Shown: in pieces, positions 1-5,145 of the stretch | Layout: each line of letters begins with the position of its first letter | Position numbering within the stretch: position 1 is the stretch's first letter | NCBI GenBank assembly: GCA_903831165.1 | Contig: CAIKWV010000158.1 | Location: forward strand, 1-5,320 | Direction: 5' to 3' | Length of the DNA stretch: 5,320 nt | Origin: an uncultured cyanobacterium | GTDB taxonomy: Bacteria; Cyanobacteriota; Cyanobacteriia; PCC-6307; Cyanobiaceae | The notes under the pieces: model-generated | The model's input: the letters and a program-made list of their open reading frames with translations, nothing else | Told to the model about the DNA's origin: nothing | Databases searched by the model: none | Translations under genes and position numbers: made by a program

Positions 1-1561
1 AGCAGATTTGATCGCCCACTTTGAGCAACGGTCTCGCACTCAACCAGGCAAGGCAATGGTTGTAGCAATGAGTCGGGACATCTGTGCTCGCCTCTATGAC
101 GCCATCGTTGCTCTGCGCCCTGACTGGCACGATGACGACCCGAGCAAAGGTGCCATCAAGGTGGTGATGACGGCATCGGCATCGGATGAGCAAGTCCTCC
201 AGCCGCACCACACGACCAAGCAACAGAAGCAGGATCTGGAGAAGCGATTCAAGGACCCCACTGATCCGCTGAAGATCGTGATCGTCAGGGATATGTGGTT
301 GACGGGATTTGATGCCCCCTGTCTGGCGACGATGTATGTGGATAAACCGATGAAGGGGGCGAACCTGGCGCAAGCGATTGCCCGAGTGAACAGGGTTTTC
401 AAGGACAAACCAGGCGGTCTGGTGGTTGATTACATCGGCATCGCCCCTCAACTCAAAGAGGCACTGGCGACCTATACCGCTGCCAAGGGTAAGGGTCTTC
501 CCACCATTGATACCAGTGAGGCACTGAGGATCCTGAAGACAAAGCTCCAGGTTGCTCGTGATCTACTACATCCCATCGTCTGGAGTGGATACAAGGATCC
601 CAAGACAGCAATGGCACTGCTGCCCAACTGTATAGAGCAGATCCTGACGCTTCCCGAGGGCAAGCAGCGGTACTGCGACACCGTGCTGGCGATGACCAAA
701 GCCTTTGCGCTTTGCGGAACGCTTGATGAAGCAATGGCACTTAATGATGAGGTGACTTTCCTTCAGGCAATCCGAGCACCATTGATCAAGGGTGAGGACA
801 ATGGCGGTGATGGACGTGCCCCTAAGAATGTTGATTTTGAGTTGCGCCAATTGCTTTCTGAGTCCTTGGTCGCAGAGGGCATTGCCAACATCTTCATACT
901 TGCTGGGCTTCAGAAACCAGATATCAGCATCCTGTCGGATCAGTTCTTGGCAGAAATCAGCAAGATCCCCCAGAAGAACCTGGCGGTTGAACTGCTCCAG
1001 CGCCTCTTGAAGGAAGAAGTTCAGACACGCTTCAAGACCAATGTGGTGAAGCAGAAGCGTTTTAGTGAACTGCTTCAGGCATCGCTCAAGAAATACGCCA
1101 ACCGCTCCATCGAGGCGGCACAGGTGATCGAAGAACTGATTGCGATGGCCAAACAGTTCCGTGATGAAGCAGCAAGAGTTGATGCGATGGGGTTGTCTAC
1201 TGCTGAAGTCGCCTTCTACGACGCCCTGGCGAATAACCAGTCAGCACACGACCTGATGGGCGATGCGGTGCTGATGAGGATGGCACGAGAACTGGCAGAA
1301 AAACTACGGGGGAATCTCAGTATCGACTGGCAATACAAAGAGAATGTTCGGGCGAAACTACGCACGATGATCAAGGCGCTGCTCAAACGCTACAAATATC
1401 CGCCCGATCAGGAACCAGCGGCGATTGCACTTGTTCTTCAGCAGACGGAAATGATCTCCGAAGAATGGGCAAGGGAGGATCTGGGGAACAAGATTCAGGC
1501 GGCAGTGGCAGAAGCGTTATTGAAAAGTAGTCTGATTCAGTCAGGGGAGGTTTCACTATGA
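1..1561 (+). CDS. hsdR: Type I restriction enzyme R subunit, C-terminal half (5' end outside window)
   Basis: This is the ATP-dependent motor and cleavage subunit of a type I restriction-modification complex, which acts with HsdM and HsdS to translocate and cut unmodified DNA in the cytoplasm. The frame is open to the left edge (codons from base 2), so the TTG at base 8 is internal. Counting residues from base 8, superfamily-2 helicase features are visible: [10 protein letters not shown] (14-23), motif V-like [10 protein letters not shown] (95-104), motif [10 protein letters not shown] (122-129), then the GGLVVDYIG segment (136-144). The remaining ~370 residues are helical and resemble the HindI-like HsdR C-terminal domain (for example [10 protein letters not shown], near 236-245). 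HsdR proteins are usually about 1000 residues, so the nuclease domain and helicase motifs I-III should lie upstream. The TGA stop at 1559-1561 overlaps the next gene's start, indicating one operon. Family assignment is firm; the specificity is unknowable here. Confidence 0.95.
   Translation, partial: ADLIAHFEQRSRTQPGKAMVVAMSRDICARLYDAIVALRPDWHDDDPSKGAIKVVMTASASDEQVLQPHHTTKQQKQDLEKRFKDPTDPLKIVIVRDMWLTGFDAPCLATMYVDKPMKGANLAQAIARVNRVFKDKPGGLVVDYIGIAPQLKEALATYTAAKGKGLPTIDTSEALRILKTKLQVARDLLHPIVWSGYKDPKTAMALLPNCIEQILTLPEGKQRYCDTVLAMTKAFALCGTLDEAMALNDEVTFLQAIRAPLIKGEDNGGDGRAPKNVDFELRQLLSESLVAEGIANIFILAGLQKPDISILSDQFLAEISKIPQKNLAVELLQRLLKEEVQTRFKTNVVKQKRFSELLQASLKKYANRSIEAAQVIEELIAMAKQFRDEAARVDAMGLSTAEVAFYDALANNQSAHDLMGDAVLMRMARELAEKLRGNLSIDWQYKENVRAKLRTMIKALLKRYKYPPDQEPAAIALVLQQTEMISEEWAREDLGNKIQAAVAEALLKSSLIQSGEVSL
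1543..1550 (+). promoter_or_regulatory. Strong Shine-Dalgarno of mrr inside the end of hsdR
   Basis: The purine stretch AGGGGAGG ends 7 bases before the ATG at 1558 and is a near-ideal ribosome binding site. It lies in the last codons of hsdR, whose stop overlaps the mrr start as ATGA. This fixes the mrr start and suggests translational coupling. Other genes in the window lack a comparably strong site. Confidence 0.8.
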
Positions 1562-2475
1562 GTACTATTCCCCCATATCACATTCTGATGCTGCCTTTGC
1601 TCCAAGTGATGGGCAACGGGCAGGAGATGACAACTAACCAAATGCGTAGTGCTGTCGCGGAACTTCTGAGTTTAAGTTCAGAGGCACTGAGTCTGCTTCT
1701 TCCAAGCGGAACGCAAACTGTCTTCAGTAATCGTGTGGGGTGGGCACGGACTTATCTGTTCAAGGCTGGTCTTATTCAGCGCCCACGTCGGGCAACATAT
1801 AGCATTAGCGAATCTGGCAAAAAAGTCCTCCTCAACCCTCCGGCATCGATCGATGAGGAGTTCCTGAGTTCTTTTGACGATTTCAAGCAGTTTATTGATA
1901 AACCCCAAATCAACAAGGAAAAGCCTGTCGTCAGTGAAGGCGAGAAGAAACTTACCCCGGACGAGCAGATCGAAAGCGGTATAAAACAGATTCAGCGTGA
2001 ACTGAAGGATGATATTCTTGCAAGAGTAAAGCAGTTGCCGCCAGAAGGTTTTGAGCAGTTGGTCTTGTATTTGCTGGTTGGGATGGGATACGGGGGGTCT
2101 ATCGCAGATGTGCAAGGTGTTGCTCGTGGTGCTGATGGTGGTATTGACGGCGTTGTCAACCAAGACCATTTGGGACTTGATCGGATTTACATTCAAGCAA
2201 AAAGGTGGGAAGGATCAGTTGGAAGTCCCGTTATTCAGCGATTTGCAGGATCACTGGATGAGCAAGGGGCAAAGAAAGGTGTTGTTATGACAACATCCAC
2301 GTTTTCTCAGCCTGCCCTGGATTGCGTAAATAGAATAAAAGACAAGCGCATCATTCTTGTCGATGGACAGCGAATGGCAGAACTGATGCTGAAACACAAT
2401 ATAGGCGCCTCAATTAAGCAGAGCATCGTGATTCAGCGACTGGATGAGGATTTCTTCTTGGAGTTGGAAAGCTAA
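1558..2475 (+). CDS. mrr: Mrr-family restriction endonuclease (type IV-like)
   Basis: The product is a 305-residue Mrr-type nuclease, expected to cut foreign DNA carrying methylated bases. The N-terminal ~100 residues form a winged-helix-like DNA-binding domain (Mrr_N), including the stretch [17 protein letters not shown] (57-73) and a wing-like [11 protein letters not shown] (81-91). A charged linker (about 115-150) follows. The catalytic PD-(D/E)XK variant begins at PPEGFEQLV (161-169). Its core is GADGGIDG (191-198, likely catalytic D197) and IYIQAK (210-215, Q213 and K215). The later elements VIQRFAGSL (225-233) and [10 protein letters not shown] (241-250) are typical of the family. All catalytic positions appear intact, and the length is close to the roughly 300 residues of E. 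coli Mrr. The ATG overlaps the hsdR stop and has a strong ribosome binding site. More AT-ending codons than in the genes to the right suggest acquisition with hsdR. Substrate specificity is not deducible. Confidence 0.93.
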   Translation: MSTIPPYHILMLPLLQVMGNGQEMTTNQMRSAVAELLSLSSEALSLLLPSGTQTVFSNRVGWARTYLFKAGLIQRPRRATYSISESGKKVLLNPPASIDEEFLSSFDDFKQFIDKPQINKEKPVVSEGEKKLTPDEQIESGIKQIQRELKDDILARVKQLPPEGFEQLVLYLLVGMGYGGSIADVQGVARGADGGIDGVVNQDHLGLDRIYIQAKRWEGSVGSPVIQRFAGSLDEQGAKKGVVMTTSTFSQPALDCVNRIKDKRIILVDGQRMAELMLKHNIGASIKQSIVIQRLDEDFFLELES

Positions 2476-2726
2476 TCTGCTTCGATCACCTCCAACAGAT
2501 CCTCGACCCCATAATCCAGCATCGTCACGATCTTCCCCGCCAGATCCAAGGGCAATGAGGACGCTGCCATGTCGTCGTTCCTCGCCAATCTTGTGATGGT
2601 CGTTGCTGCCACACGCGCTGGAACTGCCACGGAGTTCATCGTGTCCACCTTCTCCCCTGCCTCCGCCGAGCGCAGGTTTGCCATGGCGACTGCCTTGGCA
2701 AGGGTTAGTCGCACTTGCTTGGTCAC
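2472..2726 (-). CDS. Small Cro/C1-like helix-turn-helix protein
   Basis: This 84-residue protein is probably a DNA-binding regulator. Helix 1 appears at RLTLAKAVAMANLRSA (6-21). The segment VAVPARVAATTITRLARN (33-50) fits the helix-turn-helix of Cro/C1-type proteins. The C-terminal LPLDLAGKIVTMLDYGVEDLLEVIE (58-82) matches the usual ending of the short HTH_26/XRE group, in which a D-L-A-K-I-like helix precedes a DLLE motif. The frame can start only at GTG 2726, because a TAG lies four codons upstream; no clear Shine-Dalgarno is present. An ATG at 2748 in another frame could join through a one-base shift, so the N-terminus is uncertain. The gene is convergent with mrr: its TAG (2474-2472) overlaps the mrr TAA (2473-2475). 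It might control the restriction operon or be an unrelated solitary regulator; nothing in the sequence decides this. Confidence 0.6.
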   Translation of the reverse strand: MTKQVRLTLAKAVAMANLRSAEAGEKVDTMNSVAVPARVAATTITRLARNDDMAASSLPLDLAGKIVTMLDYGVEDLLEVIEAD

Positions 2727-2748
2727 CAGCGAACACTACTTCAAGCAT

Positions 2749-3084
2749 TCAGGCCCGGCAAACCTGCACGAAGAGCCCAAGTTCCAGTCTCTGCTGCTGC
2801 CCATCGGCATGGGCCGGAGATGCATCGGCTTGAACCGATGGCAAGTCCGACGCCGCCTCTGGGCCCCGTCCTAACCAGCGGCGGCGCTGGTCAATCCAGT
2901 CCCGCTCCGCTGCCGTGGGCCCGTCAAGCCGCAACCCCTGGGATCGTTCCCACTTCCGCGAGCCTGGCCCAGGTTTTCGCGCTCCCCGGGCACCTTCGCC
3001 AGACTGGACAGCAGGCTTCCTGCGGCGGGGAACTGTTGCAGCGGCTGGAGTTTTTTCTGGGTGACATCGGTGGATGGCATGCAT
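2749..3084 (-). CDS. Uncertain small hypothetical protein, possibly frameshifted
   Basis: An open frame from ATG 3084 to TGA 2749 gives 111 residues, ending 22 bases before the HTH gene. Only the C-terminal half looks like natural protein: KWERSQGLRLDGPTAAERD, then WIDQRRRWLG, ending RLELGLFVQV. The N-terminal half is proline/arginine-rich and unconvincing. In a different - frame, starting at ATG 3080, the same region reads naturally: KKLQPLQQFP, then SLLSSLAKVPGERENLGQA. One added base near 2960-2966 would join the two good segments into a product of about 111 residues. I therefore suspect one small gene broken by a single-base deletion, or a sequencing error. No family is recognised and no canonical slippery site is present at the junction. 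If real, it would be transcribed divergently from the membrane protein at 3079 and could be co-transcribed with the HTH gene. Confidence 0.3.
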   Translation of the reverse strand: MHAIHRCHPEKTPAAATVPRRRKPAVQSGEGARGARKPGPGSRKWERSQGLRLDGPTAAERDWIDQRRRWLGRGPEAASDLPSVQADASPAHADGQQQRLELGLFVQVCRA

Positions 3085-3249
3085 GAACTGAACTGGGGGA
3101 CCATCCAGCTGGCTCTGTTCGGCCTGGTCTTCGGGGGGCTGCAGATCTGGTGGATCAGCAGCGTCCTGGGCCGCCGTCGCTTGGCCCGTCCGATGGGGAC
3201 AAGGGCGTTTCGTAAGTCACTGGAAGCGATCTGGGCGAAACGCGATTGA
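3079..3249 (+). CDS. Small single-pass membrane protein, function unknown
   Basis: This 56-residue protein has a short polar N-terminus (MHELNWG), one hydrophobic helix of about 22 residues (roughly IQLALFGLVFGG plus LQIWWISSVL, residues 9-30), and a strongly basic tail containing GRRRLARP and ending FRKSLEAIWAKRD. The positive tail after the helix suggests the C-terminus stays in the cytoplasm by the positive-inside rule. Codon third positions are overwhelmingly G or C, which supports real coding. ATG 3079 is chosen because a weak GGTGGA lies just upstream and the domain begins there; in-frame GTG codons at 3070 and 3061 would add 3 or 6 residues. It resembles short conserved hypothetical membrane proteins of picocyanobacteria, but I cannot name a family. 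No recognisable promoter was found upstream. Confidence 0.75.
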   Translation: MHELNWGTIQLALFGLVFGGLQIWWISSVLGRRRLARPMGTRAFRKSLEAIWAKRD

Positions 3250-3317
3250 GATCTGGCGACCGCCCAGTCCGGTTGAAGCACCCGTCAAGCCAGCCAACGG
3301 CTGTTCGGATCCAGGGC

Positions 3318-3334
3318 AGGCTGAGGTGGAGCCT
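3318..3334 (+). repeat. Short inverted repeat at the -35 position of the next promoter
   Basis: AGGCT (3318-3322) and AGCCT (3330-3334) are perfect reverse complements separated by 7 bases. They lie where the -35 element of the promoter at 3343-3351 should be, and no TTGACA-like hexamer is there. This could be an operator or activator site. The arms are only 5 bases, so chance is quite possible. Confidence 0.25.
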
Positions 3335-3342
3335 CGGATCAA

Positions 3343-3351
3343 TGCTATGAT
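3343..3351 (+). promoter_or_regulatory. Extended -10 promoter of the small exported protein gene
   Basis: TGCTATGAT is an extended -10 element: TG, one base, then TATGAT at 3346-3351, one mismatch from TATAAT. It lies about 21 bases before the ATG at 3373, so transcription would start near 3358 with a leader of roughly 15 bases. No good -35 hexamer lies 17 bases upstream, which is compatible with an extended -10 or activator-dependent promoter. The leader has no Shine-Dalgarno, which is common in cyanobacteria. Confidence 0.5.
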
Positions 3352-3372
3352 TGTAAAGATTTTTAAACTCCT

Positions 3373-3672
3373 ATGTTTTCCAGCCTGTTCGGTTTTCTGT
3401 TTCTGGCGCTGAGTTTCGTTCAGGTTCCGCAATGGGACAACGATTGGACCAAATGTTCTGTGGCTGTGCCGGATACGGCCTGTCACTGGTATGTCGTCAA
3501 TCCTGACAACACCTTTGGCAAGGGGTTCAGCTGGATCACGGCCCCCCAGTTTGACGTCGCCTCGCTCCGGGACATTGGTGTGCAGCATGAAGTCACCGTG
3601 TCACAAGGTTTCCAGACGACTGTGGAACTGATGGATGCCAGTACCGAGGTCAAATACGGGGACAACTACTGA
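3373..3672 (+). CDS. Small exported or membrane-anchored protein, function unknown
   Basis: This 99-residue protein begins with a hydrophobic stretch (MFSSLFGFLFLALSFVQV, residues 1-18) that could be a signal peptide or an N-terminal anchor. It lacks the usual positively charged N-terminus and has no obvious Ala-X-Ala cleavage site. The rest is polar and aromatic: WDNDWTKCSV (21-30), TACHWYVVNPDN (35-46), GKGFSWITAP (49-58), then a probably beta-rich tail with VTVSQGFQTTVELM. Two cysteines, C28 and C37, could form a disulphide if the protein is exported. ATG 3373 fits the promoter immediately upstream. The gene is alone on its transcript as far as visible; the next gene (LysR-type) converges on it 331 bases away. 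I do not recognise the family; a periplasmic or thylakoid-lumen role is only a guess from the N-terminus. Confidence 0.7.
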   Translation: MFSSLFGFLFLALSFVQVPQWDNDWTKCSVAVPDTACHWYVVNPDNTFGKGFSWITAPQFDVASLRDIGVQHEVTVSQGFQTTVELMDASTEVKYGDNY

Positions 3673-4003
3673 ATCTCGCTGTTTGTATCGGCTCCAAGCT
3701 GGCGCTGATCTCGACTCTTCGTTGTCAGATTGCTGCTCCAGCTGGTCTAGACAGCTCCAGCGGCTATGTCGAGAAATAGACAGTTGTGGGCAAGGGTCAT
3801 TGAGTATTGGCCTCCATATACTAAGCCTTGCTGATTTGTCGTCCTATAGGTTGGTGCATAACTGGTTGATTACTCTTTGTGTCTGATCTGTGGGTTCTCC
3901 AGTCTGCGGCCAGGGCTCTCTGATGGATCGTTCATCAGAGGATTTGCTCTATAGCCAATGTTCGTTCCTGGCTTTGAAGGCTGACGATTGCATAGTTGAG
4001 CCC
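3673..4003. other. 331-base gap between convergent genes
   Basis: This stretch separates the exported-protein gene from the 3' end of the LysR-type gene. It is more AT-rich than its right-hand neighbour. Frames crossing it on both strands show no natural protein segments or biased third positions. It holds a perfect 8-base hairpin at 3918-3940, a direct repeat of GCTCCAGC (3735-3742 and 3754-3761), and an imperfect dyad AGCTG...CAGCT around a TCTAGA palindrome (3740-3756). No U-run terminator, tRNA or convincing small ORF was found. It may contain untranslated 3' ends or a small RNA, but nothing visible proves that. Confidence 0.5.
3918..3940. repeat. Perfect 8-bp inverted repeat, possible 3'-end hairpin
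   Basis: CTCTGATG (3918-3925) and CATCAGAG (3933-3940) are perfect reverse complements around a 7-base loop. In RNA the stem could extend inward by a G-U and an A-U pair. The hairpin lies 64 bases past the stop of the LysR-type gene on the - strand. Neither side carries a T-run, so it is not a standard intrinsic terminator; it might protect the 3' end of a transcript. Confidence 0.4.
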
Positions 4004-4882
4004 TCAGGTGATCAGTTTCAACTCTGGATCGCGTTCCACCAGGGGTCGTATGCGTTGCAGCAGCGTCTCGAGCAGTTCCCGGGTCTGGGGGGCCTCCAGG
4101 AAAGGGCGACGCACCAACAGGGCGTCGCCCACCGTGATGGGTAGGCGAACCGGCAAAATCACTTTGGTTTTCTGCAGGAAGCCGAATGTCAGCGGCGTGG
4201 CATAGCCGACGAGCAGATCGTCGTCGTCCATGCGCCCGTACCAATACTCACGGTTGAAACGGGTCAGTTTGGCCTCGTTGTTCCAGATGCCACAGGCGCT
4301 GGCTATCGCCTGAAACTTCGGGAAGGCTCCTTCTGGCAAGGGCAGGCTTGGATACTCAGCCACATCGGCCATGGTCATGGCATCGCCGAGTTGCAGCAGC
4401 GGATGGCCTTCGGAGACGACGAGGTACATCGGCATGCGATTGAGAAGGATCGAGCCGACCTCGTCGTCGTCTTTGTCCGGGATGTCCGGATAGGAGGCAA
4501 CCCAGGCATCAATGATTCCTTTGCGCAGCAGCTCGATTGGCCGCTGGTAATCGAGGAAATCGAAATTGCCCGTGATCCAGCCTGCTGGCGCCGGCAGGCA
4601 GAAGAGGGGGCCTGACCAATGCTGAGCCTCCAGGCGCAGCGGCTGCTGTTCGTTCCAGCGCCAGAGCTGATGGACTTGGCGCTCAAGATCCAGAAAGCTC
4701 GTATCACCCAGCAGCACCCATTCGCCCTTGATCTTGCGTGCCTCCAGGCCCAGGATGCCGAGCGCCGATCGCACACTGCGACTGATGGTGGATTGATTGA
4801 CGCCGTAGCGCTGGGCCACCTGTTCGCCGGTTCTCAGCCAGAGCAGGGTGTCGAGCGATTGCAGCAGGTCGGTGGAGATCAG
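4004..4882 (-). CDS. LysR-type transcriptional regulator with non-standard start
   Basis: This encodes a LysR-family regulator of 292 residues if begun at CTG 4882. The helix-turn-helix is at GEQVAQRYGVNQSTISRSVR (19-38), followed by the family's linker helix (about 61-75). The effector domain starts at LRLEAQHWSGPLF (82-94) and includes GIIDAWVASYP (122-132), MYLVVSEGHPLL (152-163) and LPEGAFPKF (182-190). Two acidic loops stand out, PDKDDDE (135-141) and RMDDDD (217-222). The only standard start, GTG 4819, would cut away the first HTH helix. The frame upstream of it reads naturally (ISTDLLQSLDTLLWLRTGEQ) back to CTG 4882, with no ATG, GTG or TTG before a TGA at 4891-4889. An ATG at 4895 in another frame would join if one base were removed near 4874. 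Length is typical of the family; the effector and targets are unknown. Confidence 0.85.
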   Translation of the reverse strand: MISTDLLQSLDTLLWLRTGEQVAQRYGVNQSTISRSVRSALGILGLEARKIKGEWVLLGDTSFLDLERQVHQLWRWNEQQPLRLEAQHWSGPLFCLPAPAGWITGNFDFLDYQRPIELLRKGIIDAWVASYPDIPDKDDDEVGSILLNRMPMYLVVSEGHPLLQLGDAMTMADVAEYPSLPLPEGAFPKFQAIASACGIWNNEAKLTRFNREYWYGRMDDDDLLVGYATPLTFGFLQKTKVILPVRLPITVGDALLVRRPFLEAPQTRELLETLLQRIRPLVERDPELKLIT

Positions 4883-4903
4883 AACGCGTCAGCATTCAGT
4901 ATC

Positions 4904-4926
4904 TAAAAAACGATAGCTGTTTTTTA
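4904..4926. repeat. AT-rich dyad between the cysteine-rich gene and the LysR-type gene
   Basis: TAAAAAAC (4904-4911) and GTTTTTTA (4919-4926) form a perfect 8-base inverted repeat with a 7-base spacer. It begins 18 bases after the stop of the cysteine-rich gene and ends 22 bases before the CTG of the LysR-type gene, both on the - strand. Read as RNA, the second arm supplies a U-run on either strand, but the stem is nearly all A-U, so it is a poor intrinsic terminator. It could instead be a regulator binding site in the LysR promoter; a weak -10-like TAGATA lies next to it at 4905-4900 (- strand). Confidence 0.45.
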
Positions 4927-4943
4927 CTCCGACACGGCGAAAT

Positions 4944-5096
4944 TCAGCCTTGGCCTCGCGCTAGCCAATGCTGACAGTGCTGCTGGGAGGCAATCGAGGC
5001 GTTGATCATCACCTGCCAGACGCGGCAGACGCCGCCTGAGCCCGCGCAGCCGCTGAGATTGCGGCAACCGGAGCAGCGGGGAGGGGTCAAGGTCAT
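4944..5096 (-). CDS. Cysteine-rich mini-protein, possible metal-binding
   Basis: A 50-residue frame runs from ATG 5096 to TGA 4946-4944. It has five cysteines: C8 and C11 as a CSGC pair, then C17, C24 and C41. The C-terminal half contains GGVCRVWQVMI (21-31) and CQHWLARGQG (41-50). The pattern C-x2-C-x5-C-x6-C-x16-C suggests a small zinc-binding or redox-active fold, though no exact family is recognised. Coding is supported by strongly G/C-biased third positions, clearly better than those of the overlapping - frame (65 residues, 4924-5121), which is leucine/arginine-rich and judged spurious. The frame is open further upstream without a standard start, so ATG 5096 is the simplest choice; no clear Shine-Dalgarno is visible. 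It begins 49 bases after the RTX-like gene ends, on the same strand, so co-transcription is possible. Confidence 0.6.
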   Translation of the reverse strand: MTLTPPRCSGCRNLSGCAGSGGVCRVWQVMINASIASQQHCQHWLARGQG

Positions 5097-5145
5097 GTGT
5101 GACGGTTGAGCAGGCGCACACTTTAGGTCCTGGCTGGCCGCCCGC

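Noticed and set aside
1844..1855. 12-base perfect palindrome CATCGATCGATG inside mrr.
   Set aside because: It encodes ordinary linker residues and is not the cyanobacterial HIP1 octamer GCGATCGC, so chance within coding sequence is the simplest explanation.
3050..3056. A AAA AAC heptamer on the - strand, a canonical -1 slippery sequence.
   Set aside because: It is in phase only with a third - frame starting at ATG 3070, whose product looks unnatural, and it is about 90 bases from the place where the frame change is needed.
3011..3056. Hairpin GCAGG-CTT-CCTGC followed later by a run of six T, as a possible terminator.
   Set aside because: The T-run is 27 bases beyond the 5-base stem, too far for an intrinsic terminator, and it lies just upstream of a start codon rather than after a gene.
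2715..3086. 123-residue + strand frame opposite the uncertain small gene.
   Set aside because: Its translation is proline-, alanine- and arginine-rich low-complexity sequence; the - strand reading contains more natural protein segments.
3817..3822. TATACT as a -10 element of a small RNA in the gap.
   Set aside because: No -35 element at a suitable distance, no extended -10, and no downstream terminator or folded RNA could be recognised.
5022..5035. GCGGC-AGAC-GCCGC hairpin.
   Set aside because: It lies within the cysteine-rich coding frame, has no T-run, and short GC stems are common in GC-rich DNA.
4924..5121. 65-residue - strand reading frame upstream of the LysR-type gene.
   Set aside because: It is leucine/arginine-rich with no domain-like pattern, and it overlaps the cysteine-rich frame, which has far better third-position bias and motif structure.
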